64,000 nt of DNA from an uncultured Cohaesibacter sp. (GTDB lineage: Bacteria > Pseudomonadota > Alphaproteobacteria > Rhizobiales > Cohaesibacteraceae): contig NZ_OY759880.1 of assembly GCF_963662805.1 (NCBI RefSeq), forward strand, positions 1-64,000. The letters are read 5' to 3'. This document shows positions 24,001 through 34,187 of the stretch, piece after piece. How positions within the stretch are numbered: the stretch's first letter is position 1; each line of letters starts with the position of its first letter. The notes under the pieces are model-generated. The model ran no database searches and had not been told where the DNA came from. It saw only the letters and a list, made by a program, of their open reading frames with translations. The position numbers and the translations under genes were made by a program.

Positions 24001-25449
24001 GTGCGAACGGAACGACAGACGCGAACAATGCAGACCAAACCGAAAGCCAAGAAACGTCTGGCCCTGTTGTCTGCCTGTCTCGCGGGATCACTGCTCGCGT
24101 CGCTATCCTTCACTCTTGCCCAGAGCATCCAGCCGACCGAAACTCCCGCTGCCGCCAAAGACAGCACAGCAGACGACGAGATGACCGAGGCCGAGGCAAG
24201 GGCCGCGCGCGCTCTTGAAGCCCGCATCAAGGCCCGGGCCGAGCAGGAAGAGGCGCTGACCACCATCGAGGAGTCGATTGCCCTCTCCGAGCAGCGTCGC
24301 GGTGAACTGGAACAGGAGATCGCGCAGCTCAAGGCCGACCGCCAGACCATCCAGACCGACCTGATCGATACGGCCAACCGCATCCAGACCCTCGAAAGCT
24401 CCATTTCCGACCGCGAGGCCCGCCTCAAGATCCTCTTTGCCGATCAGACGGAGCTTAGGGTCTCTCTCGCCGAACAGCGCGATTCCCTTTCCCGGATCCT
24501 TGCCGCCCTGCAGCGCATCGGGCGCAACCCGCCGCCTGCCATCGCCGTCCGCCCCAATGATGCGCTCGACGCCGTCCGCTCCGCCATCCTGCTCAGCACC
24601 CTCGTACCCGAAATCCGGCTCGAAGCCTCGTCCCTTGCCACCCAGCTTGAGGAACTCGTGCGTTTGCACACCGAAATCGAGCAGGAAAAGGGCGCCCTTC
24701 AGGGCGGACTGGCAAAGCTCGAAGAGGAGCAGCAGAGGCTTGACCTTCTCATGAAGCGCAAGCAGGAACAGGAAGCAACGACCCAGCAGGCCGCCGCCGA
24801 CGAAGAGCAGAAAACAGCCGAACTCGCCGCCCGCGCCCAAAGCATCGAAGAACTGATCGAGGGCATGGAAAAAGAAATCGAGGCCGCCCGTCTCGCGGTG
24901 CGCGAAGCCGAGGACGCCGAGAAACGGGCCATAGAGCAGCAGATAGAGACGAAAAAGCAGAAGATTGCGGCGCTAAAAGATGCGGCCCGCCTTTCTCCTG
25001 CCATACCTTTCGATAAGATGAGAGGGCTTTTGCGCCTCCCGGCCAACGGATCCGTTCTGAAAGAATTCGGAGCGAACGATGGCTTTGGAGGTCAAACCAA
25101 GGGATTATCCGTAGCGACACGCGCAGGCGCTCAGGTCACAAGCCCGGCAGATGGCTGGATTGTTTACGCAGGTCCGTTCAGATCCTTTGGCAAACTCTTG
25201 ATTATAAATGCCGGAGATGGCTACCATATTGTTCTGTCCGGTCTTGATGAACTCTTTGCAGAAGTGGGCAGCTTCGTCCTGACCAATGAGCCAATAGGAA
25301 CAATGCAGCAAACTCGTTTGGCTGCGACAGATCTTTTAGATGCCGGATCGTCAAAACCGGTGTTATATATGGAATTGAGAAAAGATGGTGTTGCAGTTGA
25401 CCCAACACCGTGGTGGACAGCAATTTTGAAGGAAAAGGCAGGCGGATGA
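24001..25449 (+). CDS. EnvC-like murein hydrolase activator with degenerate LytM domain
   Basis: 482 residues from a GTG at 24001, preceded by GGAGG at 23988-23992 with 8-nt spacing; the frame is open to 23926 but lacks such a signal there. A signal peptide (RLALLSACLAGSLLASLSF) is followed by a long coiled coil (about 60-340) and a C-terminal LytM/M23 fold. The zinc ligands are missing: the usual HxGxD is TKGLS and the HxH site is lost (HIVLSGLDEL), as in EnvC, which activates amidases rather than cutting peptidoglycan. LYMELRKDGVAVDP fits the family end. It overlaps ctpA by 4 bp. Role: periplasmic control of septal wall splitting. Confidence 0.85.
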   Translation: MRTERQTRTMQTKPKAKKRLALLSACLAGSLLASLSFTLAQSIQPTETPAAAKDSTADDEMTEAEARAARALEARIKARAEQEEALTTIEESIALSEQRRGELEQEIAQLKADRQTIQTDLIDTANRIQTLESSISDREARLKILFADQTELRVSLAEQRDSLSRILAALQRIGRNPPPAIAVRPNDALDAVRSAILLSTLVPEIRLEASSLATQLEELVRLHTEIEQEKGALQGGLAKLEEEQQRLDLLMKRKQEQEATTQQAAADEEQKTAELAARAQSIEELIEGMEKEIEAARLAVREAEDAEKRAIEQQIETKKQKIAALKDAARLSPAIPFDKMRGLLRLPANGSVLKEFGANDGFGGQTKGLSVATRAGAQVTSPADGWIVYAGPFRSFGKLLIINAGDGYHIVLSGLDELFAEVGSFVLTNEPIGTMQQTRLAATDLLDAGSSKPVLYMELRKDGVAVDPTPWWTAILKEKAGG

Positions 25450-26828
25450 TCCGTAAACTTTCACTCTTATTTCTAGGCGCTCTGATGGGAGCCAGCCTTG
25501 TCATCACACTTGCGGTCGCACCGTGGGAAGCAACCGGCGCTCAGGCTGCCAGTAGCGACACCTACCGTCACCTCAGCCTGTTTGGCGATGTGTTCGAACG
25601 GGTTCGCCGGGAATATGTCGAAGAACCGGAAGACAAGGCCCTGATTGCCGCTGCACTCAACGGCATGCTGACCTCCCTCGATCCGCACTCGAACTACATG
25701 TCTCCGGAAAGCTTCGAGGACATGACGGTGGAGACCAACGGCGAATTCGGCGGCCTTGGCATTCAGGTCACCCTTGAGGATGGCCTCGTCAAGGTCATCT
25801 CTCCGATCGACGACACCCCGGCCCACAAGGCCGGCATGCTCGCCGACGACCTGATTACCCATCTCGATGGACAGCCGGTTCGTGGCCTCACCCTCAGCGA
25901 AGCCGTCGACAAGATGCGCGGCCGGGTCGGCACCAAGATCGAACTCACCGTGATTCGTGAGGGCGTCGAGAAACCGTTCAAGGTCGAGATCACCCGCGAA
26001 ATCATCAAGATTTCTTCCGTACGCTCCAATGCCTATGGCAACATCGGCTATGTCCGCATCACCCAGTTCAACGGTCAGGCCTTTGCCGGATTGAAGGACG
26101 CGATCGAAAAACTCGAAGGGGAAATTGGGGCCGATAAGATCGAGGGCTTCGTTCTCGACCTGCGCTCGAACCCGGGTGGTCAGCTGGACCAGTCAATTGC
26201 CATCTCCGATACCTTCCTCGATCAGGGCGAGATCGTCTCGACCCGCGGCCGGAACAAGGACGAGATCAAGCGCTACTATGCCCGCGCCGGTGACATGCTC
26301 AAGGGCCGTCCTCTGGTCGTGCTGATCAACGGCGGGTCTGCGTCCGCTTCGGAAATCGTGGCCGGTGCCCTGCTCGATCACGGTCGCGCGACCCTGATCG
26401 GCTCGAAAAGCTTCGGCAAGGGTTCGGTTCAGACGATCATCCCGCTTGGCAACAACGGCGCCATTCGCCTGACCACAGCCCGCTACTACACCCCGTCCGG
26501 CACCTCCATTCAGGCCAAGGGGATCGTACCGGACATCTTCGTCAAACAGGAATTGCCCGAAGAACTCAAGGATCAGTTCCCACAGTCGACGACGACCGAA
26601 GCAACCCTGAAAGGCCATCTCGAGGCCGAGGGGCAGGTGGACAACGAAGCGCAGGATCAGGATTCTGCGTCGACCACCGAAACAGATGGCGAGAAGAAAC
26701 AGCCCTACTCTCCGTCCTATGTTCCGGCAGAGGCCGAGAAGGACACCCAGCTGCAGTTTGCGCTCAAGCTGATCCGCGGCGAGGAAAAGAATGAGGCCTT
26801 TCCTCCCAAGGTAAAAGACAACATCTGA
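25446..26828 (+). CDS. ctpA: C-terminal processing peptidase, S41 family
   Basis: 460 residues from the ATG at 25446, which overlaps the stop of the envC-like gene (ATGA). Signal peptide/anchor LSLLFLGALMGASLVITLAV; PDZ domain about 80-165 (EFGGLGIQVTLEDGLVKVIS); protease core with catalytic Ser in NGGSASASEIVAGALLDHGR and Lys in KSFGKGSVQT. The acidic, Gln-rich C-terminal tail is typical. It cleaves periplasmic or cell-wall-hydrolase substrates; pairing with an EnvC-like activator suggests a joint role in wall remodelling. Confidence 0.94.
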   Translation: MIRKLSLLFLGALMGASLVITLAVAPWEATGAQAASSDTYRHLSLFGDVFERVRREYVEEPEDKALIAAALNGMLTSLDPHSNYMSPESFEDMTVETNGEFGGLGIQVTLEDGLVKVISPIDDTPAHKAGMLADDLITHLDGQPVRGLTLSEAVDKMRGRVGTKIELTVIREGVEKPFKVEITREIIKISSVRSNAYGNIGYVRITQFNGQAFAGLKDAIEKLEGEIGADKIEGFVLDLRSNPGGQLDQSIAISDTFLDQGEIVSTRGRNKDEIKRYYARAGDMLKGRPLVVLINGGSASASEIVAGALLDHGRATLIGSKSFGKGSVQTIIPLGNNGAIRLTTARYYTPSGTSIQAKGIVPDIFVKQELPEELKDQFPQSTTTEATLKGHLEAEGQVDNEAQDQDSASTTETDGEKKQPYSPSYVPAEAEKDTQLQFALKLIRGEEKNEAFPPKVKDNI

Positions 26829-26836
26829 TGACTGAC

Positions 26837-26862
26837 GGCAGACCCGCACTCGCGGGTCTGCC
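26837..26862 (+). terminator. Perfect 11-bp hairpin after ctpA
   Basis: GGCAGACCCGC (26837-26847) pairs exactly with GCGGGTCTGCC (26852-26862) around ACTC; ACTTCCTCTT follows. The T-content is modest, so it may also act as an mRNA-stabilising 3' end between ctpA and the next gene. Confidence 0.65.
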
Positions 26863-26889
26863 ACTTCCTCTTACAGTCCGGAGCGGATC

Positions 26890-28047
26890 ATGGCGGCGAA
26901 TGATCTGAAAAAGCCCCTTGGGCAAGAAAAAAAGACACCCCTTCGCAACAGCCAGATCTTCATGCTGGGGTCCCTTGCGGCTCTTGCGGTCCTCGTTACC
27001 ACGCTGGCCTCGTGGATCTTTCTGGTCGACGACCCTCACGGCGGCTATGCGACGAAGAAAGTGGATCTGTCCGGAACCCTCAATTCGGTCGCCCAGATCG
27101 GAGTTGAAGGCATTCGTCCGGGCATCAAACCCGGCATTCCCGAAACCAATCTGCCCGAGACCAATCTGGATGGCCAGTTAGACCCCGACGCACAGACCGA
27201 CGGCCTGACCGAACTAACGGCCAATGATCCAAACACAGCAGACAATGGCACAGCAAACAGCGGAGAAGTCCGCGTTCTCGATCCGTCCGACCCGAGCCTG
27301 AACTCTGCCGTTGTCGATGCCAGCAAGGCTCCCTACCGGATCAATGCCCGGGAAGTAAACAGCGATGCCATCGCCGGCTTGCCGAAAATCTCGGTGATCG
27401 TTGATGGGCTAGGCCTCTCCCAGACCACGACACAGGAAGCCCTCAGCCTTTTGGCGCCCGACATCACCCTCGCCTTTGCACCCTATGGCAATTCTCTCGC
27501 CCGCTGGACCCGCCGTGCACGCGCTCAGGGCCATGAATTGCTCGTCCAGGTTCCCATGGAACCCTTCGATTATCCCAACAACGATCCCGGACCCCACACT
27601 CTGCTCACCTCCGCCAACGCGCAGGCCAACAAGGCCAGCCTGAACTGGGTTCTGGGGCGCTTTGATGAATATGTCGGGGTCGTGAACTATATGGGCGCCC
27701 GTTTCTCGACCGACGAGATGGCCGGTTCGGACTTCATGCGCGAAATGAAAGCCAACGGGCTGATGTATGTCGAAACAGGCGCATCGGGCCGCAGCAGACT
27801 GAATTCCATTGCAAGCGACCTCAGCGTACCCAATCTGCGCGCCGATCTCGTAATCGACGCACGCGGTCGGGCAGCCGACATCGAGACCCGCCTCATTCAG
27901 CTTGAAACCATCGCACAGGACAAGGGCGTTGCCCTCGGTGTTGCCTCTGCCTATCCCATCTCCATCAGGATCATTTCGGAATGGACCCAAAGCCTGAGGC
28001 AAAGAGGCTTCGCGCTTGTTCCGGTGACGACACTTCTTCAACAATAG
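26890..28047 (+). CDS. Divergent polysaccharide deacetylase family protein (YibQ-like)
   Basis: 385 residues. An N-terminal membrane anchor (LGSLAALAVLVTTLASWIFL) is followed by a disordered Asn/Asp/Thr/Pro-rich linker (about 60-145). The COG2861 domain comes next: ISVIVDGLGLSQTTTQEALS, ITLAFAPYGNSLARWTRRAR, LLVQVPMEPFDYPNNDPGPH and YMGARFSTDEMAGSDF. The fold is related to polysaccharide deacetylases, but catalytic activity is uncertain. The position after envC-like and ctpA genes is conserved in proteobacteria and points to cell-envelope work. Confidence 0.9.
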   Translation: MAANDLKKPLGQEKKTPLRNSQIFMLGSLAALAVLVTTLASWIFLVDDPHGGYATKKVDLSGTLNSVAQIGVEGIRPGIKPGIPETNLPETNLDGQLDPDAQTDGLTELTANDPNTADNGTANSGEVRVLDPSDPSLNSAVVDASKAPYRINAREVNSDAIAGLPKISVIVDGLGLSQTTTQEALSLLAPDITLAFAPYGNSLARWTRRARAQGHELLVQVPMEPFDYPNNDPGPHTLLTSANAQANKASLNWVLGRFDEYVGVVNYMGARFSTDEMAGSDFMREMKANGLMYVETGASGRSRLNSIASDLSVPNLRADLVIDARGRAADIETRLIQLETIAQDKGVALGVASAYPISIRIISEWTQSLRQRGFALVPVTTLLQQ

Positions 28048-28168
28048 GGCAAGAGGCGTGAGCTTCAGCTCGCGACCTTGCGCACAACGACCAACAAAGA
28101 GCGTTCACATCCAGTCCGGCACCCCGAAGCCCGGCAGGACGCTCAAATCAAACAGCAAGGCATCTGAA

Positions 28169-28678
28169 ATGGTCTCACGTGAGGATCTCCCCTACCGCGA
28201 TTGCGTCGGCATCTGCGTTCTGAACAAGGACAACAAGGTCTGGATTGGCGACCGCTATGGCTCCACAGAACTCGCTTCCAGCCCCTTCACCTGGCAGATG
28301 CCGCAAGGCGGCATAGACAAGGGCGAGGATCCGCTGACAGCAGCAACACGCGAACTGTTTGAGGAGACTTCAATAAAAAGCATTTCACTGCTCAGCGAAG
28401 CCGGTGATTGGCTCTATTATGATCTCCCCGATGATCTCATCGGCACGGGCCTCAAGGGGAAGTTCCGTGGTCAGCGCCAGCGCTGGTTCGCCTTCCGCTT
28501 CGAGGGAGACGACAGTGAGGTCAACATTCTCAATCCCGGTGACGGCAAACAGCATCAGGAGTTTCAGGATTGGCGCTGGGAGGACCTGTCCAAGGTCCCT
28601 GAACTTGTCATTCCCTTCAAGCGTGATGTCTATGAGCAGGTGGTCGCTGCCTTCAGCGATCTTGTCAGCAAGCCCTGA
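28169..28678 (+). CDS. rppH: RNA pyrophosphohydrolase
   Basis: 169 residues from the ATG at 28169 (AAGG eight bases upstream), the usual RppH size; an open frame extends to a GTG at 28058. The Nudix box spans GGIDKGEDPLTAATRELFEE plus TSI. It is preceded by TWQMPQGG and followed by GQRQRWFAFRFEG and FQDWRWEDL, all diagnostic of RppH. It removes pyrophosphate from the 5' end of transcripts and so starts RNA decay. Confidence 0.94.
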   Translation: MVSREDLPYRDCVGICVLNKDNKVWIGDRYGSTELASSPFTWQMPQGGIDKGEDPLTAATRELFEETSIKSISLLSEAGDWLYYDLPDDLIGTGLKGKFRGQRQRWFAFRFEGDDSEVNILNPGDGKQHQEFQDWRWEDLSKVPELVIPFKRDVYEQVVAAFSDLVSKP

Positions 28679-28745
28679 ACACTGGTTCCTGAGTACTGAC
28701 ACTGAACACTTAAGCGCAACACCCCGCCAATCATCACACCAAAGG

Positions 28746-28777
28746 AAAAGGGCCACCCGCTCGAAAGCGAATGGCCC
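28746..28777 (-). terminator. Terminator of the chemoreceptor gene
   Basis: GGGCCA (28750-28755) pairs with TGGCCC (28772-28777), with an inner GCT/AGC stem. Read on the minus strand it is followed by TTTTCC. It sits between convergent rppH and the chemoreceptor gene and may serve both. Confidence 0.7.
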
Positions 28778-28802
28778 ACTCCCTCAGATCAGTGCGCAAC
28801 CC

Positions 28803-30908
28803 CTAACCCGCTCTGACCTGAGCAACGAATTTGGCAACCTCGGCCTTCAGCACAGCCGATTGATGTTCAAGCTCTTCGGCTGCCGAACGAACCTGAGCCG
28901 AGGCGGCTCCGGCATCCTTGGATGCCGACGACACCGCCGTGACATTCTCGTTGACCAGCAGAGTGCCCTGAGCCGCCTGATGGACGTTGCTGGCGATTTC
29001 CTGCGTGGCGCTGTTCTGCTCTTCCATCGCCGAGGCAATGACTGCAGAAATCTCGTTGACGGTCTGGATGACGTGACTGACATCTTCCATCGAGGTTGAC
29101 GCTTCGCGGGTGGCCGCCTGGATTTCCGAAATCTTGGCTGCTATATCGTTGGTCGCCTTCGCCGTCTGGCCTGCAAGCTCCTTCACTTCGCCTGCCACAA
29201 CGGCAAAGCCCCGTCCGGCAACCCCGGCCCGCGCCGACTCAATGGTCGCATTGAGCGCCAAGAGATTGGTCTGTTCCGCGATCGTCGAGATCATGTCGAC
29301 CACTTCGCCGATCTTCGTCGAGGTTTCCATCAGCATCTTGATCTGGCTATTGGTCGCGCCGACCTTCTCCACCGCATCGCGAGCCGCATTGGAAGCCTGA
29401 ACCACCTGCTGGCTGATGTCGGCAATCGTACTGGTCATTTCTTCCGTTGCAGAGGCGACCGAACGCACGTTGGCCGACGTCTGCTCAGAGGCTGCCGAGG
29501 CGCGGGTCGCCTGACTTTCGGTCTCCACCGACACGTCCGCCATGGATTTCGCCGTCGCGCTGAGCTCGGTCGAGGCCGTGGACACGGCATTGACGATTGA
29601 ACCGACATGCCGATCAAACTCATCGGCCATCTTCACCATCAATTCGTGTTTCTCTCTCTCGGCCTGACGCTTCTGCTCTTCCTGCTCACGCACCATCTCC
29701 TTGGCGCGAACACCATTCTGCTTGAAGACTTCAACCGCTTGTGCCATGCATCCCAGCTCGTCCCTACGCGACTTGCCCGGAACATTGACCGCCAGATCGT
29801 TGTTGGCCAGACGCCCCATCACAGTGGTCAGCGACAGTACGGGCTTGGTGATGCTGCGTGCGATCAGATAGGCACTGACAAGCCCCACAGCCGTGGCAAC
29901 AAGGCCCACAATCATCAGCGTGATTCTCAGATCGTCGATCTGTTTGTTGACCTGTTCCTGAGTGGTGCCTTCTTCTTCCTTGGCCGAGACCGTAATCGCT
30001 CTTGAGGCGTTGAGAATCTCACCGGCTTCCTTATCAAGGACTTCGTCTTTCAGCCGGATCGTTTCCTGTGTTTCTTCATGGACCACGTTGAAGGATTGAT
30101 GATAGTCCCTGGCATGCTGGCTGGCCTCTCTCAGGCTCGACTTCTGCATGATGTCGACTACACTATTCTCCAGCTGCATGAGCTTCTGATCGAGCCGTTT
30201 GAGATTCTCAGATACGGTGTCGGCGGAAGCCTCACTGGTATCGGACTGATACTTCATCACATAGAGGCGGGCAAACAGCAGATATTCTTGCGCCTCACTG
30301 GCAAACCGGGCAGACACCACATTGCCAGAGGCAAAAGCAGCATCGCGAATGGAGCTCAATTCTTGCTTGATCTGATTGCCGTTCTCCGTCATCACGTCCG
30401 TAATCTGCCGGTGGATCTCGGCCCGCAACTTGGCAATCTGAAGAAAGCCTTCCCGATAGCTGTCCAGACGCTCATCAATCTGCTTGAGCAGCGCGACACG
30501 GTCCGCTTTCTGCAGCTCGCCTCTGGCGTCCTCCATGAGTACAAGCACTTTGGCAAAGTTGTCGGCAAAGGCCGTCTTCTTGGCATCGGCCTCTTCTTTC
30601 GTGATAGTGACCAGAAATTCGCGCGCGGCAAGCTGCGTCGATAGAACCGCTCTCTGCAGGTCCGACAGCAACAGGGCATCCCCTGCCTTGTCACCATAGA
30701 AGATGATCCTGTCTTCCAGATCGGACAGGTTGAACACGCCATAGACAGTGAGCGCTACGAGCAAACACAGGACGAAACCAAAGCCGGCATAGATCCTGTG
30801 ACCAATTTTCAATCGCCCCAACAAAGAGCGCGATTGTGAAGGTTGGTCGTTTTGAACCGAAACAGGATTTGCAGTCTCAAGGTTCAGAGGGGTTGAGTCT
30901 GAAGTCAT
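28803..30908 (-). CDS. Methyl-accepting chemotaxis protein
   Basis: 701 residues. First membrane helix about 38-60 (IYAGFGFVLCLLVALTVYGV); a large all-helical periplasmic sensor of about 270 residues resembling the bimodular HBM type; second helix about 332-352 (LMIVGLVATAVGLVSAYLIA); HAMP about 353-408. The cytoplasmic signalling rod has its tip at TIAEQTNLLALNATIESARA continuing to GVAGRGFAVVAGEVKELA. There is no C-terminal NWETF-like CheR tether. It would sense an unknown small molecule and signal through CheW/CheA. It stands alone; a CtrA-type box lies about 70 bp upstream of its start. Confidence 0.93.
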   Translation of the reverse strand: MTSDSTPLNLETANPVSVQNDQPSQSRSLLGRLKIGHRIYAGFGFVLCLLVALTVYGVFNLSDLEDRIIFYGDKAGDALLLSDLQRAVLSTQLAAREFLVTITKEEADAKKTAFADNFAKVLVLMEDARGELQKADRVALLKQIDERLDSYREGFLQIAKLRAEIHRQITDVMTENGNQIKQELSSIRDAAFASGNVVSARFASEAQEYLLFARLYVMKYQSDTSEASADTVSENLKRLDQKLMQLENSVVDIMQKSSLREASQHARDYHQSFNVVHEETQETIRLKDEVLDKEAGEILNASRAITVSAKEEEGTTQEQVNKQIDDLRITLMIVGLVATAVGLVSAYLIARSITKPVLSLTTVMGRLANNDLAVNVPGKSRRDELGCMAQAVEVFKQNGVRAKEMVREQEEQKRQAEREKHELMVKMADEFDRHVGSIVNAVSTASTELSATAKSMADVSVETESQATRASAASEQTSANVRSVASATEEMTSTIADISQQVVQASNAARDAVEKVGATNSQIKMLMETSTKIGEVVDMISTIAEQTNLLALNATIESARAGVAGRGFAVVAGEVKELAGQTAKATNDIAAKISEIQAATREASTSMEDVSHVIQTVNEISAVIASAMEEQNSATQEIASNVHQAAQGTLLVNENVTAVSSASKDAGAASAQVRSAAEELEHQSAVLKAEVAKFVAQVRAG

Positions 30909-30975
30909 TTTGAGAACCGTTTAAACTTATAGGGGTAAGTGAAGCCTTTCATCACCCCACATTTGTCAACCAAGG

Positions 30976-30990
30976 TTAACAAGGCATTAA
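30976..30990. promoter_or_regulatory. CtrA-type box upstream of the chemoreceptor gene
   Basis: TTAA (30976-30979), seven bases, TTAA (30987-30990): an exact full-site match to the CtrA consensus TTAA-N7-TTAA. It lies 68 bp upstream of the chemoreceptor start. CtrA controls motility and chemotaxis genes in many alphaproteobacteria, so direct control is plausible, though such an AT-rich motif can occur by chance. Confidence 0.5.
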
Positions 30991-31072
30991 GCTCAACGAT
31001 GACCGAAATTGAGATAGTCTTAATCTATTGATAAGAAATAGATCTTTTCAAAAACAAAAGGGCGCAGCTATA

Positions 31073-31100
31073 AATTGATTAACAAAGTTTAAAATCAATT
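31073..31100. repeat. Perfect 8-bp inverted repeat in intergenic DNA
   Basis: AATTGATT (31073-31080) and AATCAATT (31093-31100) flank a 12-base spacer that itself reads aacaaagtttaa. It is operator-like, about 170 bp upstream of the chemoreceptor gene. The regulator is unknown. Confidence 0.4.
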
Positions 31101-31324
31101 CTCGAACAGAAAGCTTGCAAAGTGATTCTATACAACCATGTCTGTAAGTTTTCAGACCCAATAGAGGTAATTTACATTTCTAATTTATTGAAACCACGAA
31201 GGTTTTTTAGGCGGGCTTAATGTGTGAAAGAAATGTAAACGGCAACCAGCTCGATTAACACTTCCCCAAGAAGGCCTCCCCTCAATCCATCATCTTTCAA
31301 GCAGCGTTCCTGTTCCAAAACGAA

Positions 31325-31354
31325 ACAAAAAAGCCGCAGCACATGCCACGGCTT
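31325..31354 (-). terminator. Terminator of the atpHAGDC operon
   Basis: Read on the minus strand, AAGCCG (complement of 31349-31354) pairs with CGGCTT (complement of 31331-31336) and is followed by TTTT. It lies 26 bp after the atpC stop. Confidence 0.8.
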
Positions 31355-31379
31355 TCTTAAGATCTTGTCGGATGCATAC

Positions 31380-31784
31380 CTATCGGGACGTAGCGGACTG
31401 CAACTTCTGCAGGCGTGCAAGCCGGAGGGCTGCCTCGTTCTTGACATCGTCGGTATCAGCGTCCGCGACGTCTTCTTCGGCGTCCTTGATGAGCTGCGCA
31501 ACTCGATCATGATCCAGGTCTGCCACGGGCAGCGCCTGTTCCACCAAAACCTTCAAACTGGAAGGGGTCACATCGGCAAAACCACCGCGGATATAAATAT
31601 CCTGCTTGCTACCGTCTTCCAGTTCGGCTTCGAGAACACCAGGAGAAATGGAGGCAATCACTGGGGCATGGTCTTTCAGGACAGTGAAGAAACCGTCCAT
31701 GCCCGGCACCACCACTGAGCGACAGGCAGCTGAAAGCACCAGTCTCTCAGGCGATACGAGTTCAAAGCTGAACGCTTCGGCCAT
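31380..31784 (-). CDS. atpC: ATP synthase F1 epsilon subunit
   Basis: 134 residues. The beta-sandwich N-domain (FELVSPERLVLSAACRSVVV, VVPGMDGFFTVLKDHAPVIA) is followed by a helical hairpin (EEDVADADTDDVKNEAALRL). It is the central-stalk subunit that couples gamma to the c-ring and regulates ATP hydrolysis. Last gene of the F1 operon, 37 bp after atpD. As usual in alphaproteobacteria, no F0 genes are present here. Confidence 0.96.
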   Translation of the reverse strand: MAEAFSFELVSPERLVLSAACRSVVVPGMDGFFTVLKDHAPVIASISPGVLEAELEDGSKQDIYIRGGFADVTPSSLKVLVEQALPVADLDHDRVAQLIKDAEEDVADADTDDVKNEAALRLARLQKLQSATSR

Positions 31785-31821
31785 GTTGGATATCCTATTT
31801 TCTCAGGGCGTAGACGCCGCA

Positions 31822-33249
<1,428 letters not shown>

Positions 33250-33272
33250 TCGTCTATCCTCATCAATCGCCG

Positions 33273-34157
33273 TCAGAGCGCCTCAGCACCCGAGATGATT
33301 TCAATCAGTTCACCAGTGATCTGTGCCTGACGCTGACGGTTGTATGACAGTTCCAATTTACTGATCATGTCACCAGCGTTGCGCGTCGCATTGTCCATGG
33401 CAGACATGCGGGCGCCCTGCTCAGAAGCACCATTTTCAAGAAGCGCACGGAAAATCTGTACCGATACGTTCCTTGGCAGAAGATCCGCAAGGATTTCCTC
33501 TTCGCCCGGCTCATACTCATAGATGGCACCGGATTTCGTTTCACCGTCGGTCTTTTCTTCAAAAACAGCCGGGATGATCTGCTGCGCGGTCGGGATCTGT
33601 GTGACCACAGACTGGAACCGGGCATAGAACAGAGTGCAGACATCAAACTCGCCCTTCTCGAACTTGAAGAGAAGAGGCCGTCCAACGCGAACTTCGGCAT
33701 CGGAGAAATGAAGGGTCTTGAGATCCCGCATATCAATGACATCAATGATATCTTTGCCGAATTCACTCTTGAGTGCATCAAAGCCCTTTTTGCCGACGCA
33801 CAAAATCTTGACTGTCTTGCCCGCAGCCTTCAGCCGACGGGCATGATCGCGCGCCAGACGCGCGATCGAAGAATTGAAGCCGCCACAAAGACCGCGCTCT
33901 GCCGTGCAGACCAACAGCAACTGGTTCTGATCAGAACCCGTTCCAGCCAACAGTTTCGGTGCAGAATCGTCACCGGCAAAGTTGGCCGCCACGTTGGCAA
34001 GCACCTCGTCCATGCGTTCGGCATAGGGACGGGCGTCCTCGGCCGCGCTCTGGGCACGGCGGAGCTTTGCCGCCGCAACCATCTGCATGGCCTTGGTGAT
34101 CTTCTGTGTCGCCTTGACCGAGGCGATACGGTTCTTGAGGTCCTTAAGGCTTGGCAT
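33273..34157 (-). CDS. atpG: ATP synthase F1 gamma subunit
   Basis: 294 residues. Start MPSLKDLKNRIASVKATQKI and end MSAMDNATRNAGDMISKLEL followed by NRQRQAQITGELIEIISGA are the conserved coiled-coil termini that form the rotating shaft. The central domain contains ERGLCGGFNSSIARLARD. Alphaproteobacterial gamma is usually about 290 residues, as here. Confidence 0.98.
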   Translation of the reverse strand: MPSLKDLKNRIASVKATQKITKAMQMVAAAKLRRAQSAAEDARPYAERMDEVLANVAANFAGDDSAPKLLAGTGSDQNQLLLVCTAERGLCGGFNSSIARLARDHARRLKAAGKTVKILCVGKKGFDALKSEFGKDIIDVIDMRDLKTLHFSDAEVRVGRPLLFKFEKGEFDVCTLFYARFQSVVTQIPTAQQIIPAVFEEKTDGETKSGAIYEYEPGEEEILADLLPRNVSVQIFRALLENGASEQGARMSAMDNATRNAGDMISKLELSYNRQRQAQITGELIEIISGAEAL

Positions 34158-34187
34158 TCTTAGCCTCCGTTCCCCGTCAGTCTGGGT

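Larger units (their letters stand above)
30909..31379. other. 471-bp A+T-rich intergenic region between the chemoreceptor gene and atpC
   Basis: No credible coding sequence. It holds the CtrA-type box (30976-30990), an 8-bp inverted repeat (31073-31100) and the atp operon terminator (31325-31354), listed separately. Confidence 0.6.

Noticed and set aside
24001..25449. Active M23 endopeptidase
   Set aside because: Zinc-binding His/Asp residues are absent, so it is called an EnvC-type activator rather than a hydrolase.
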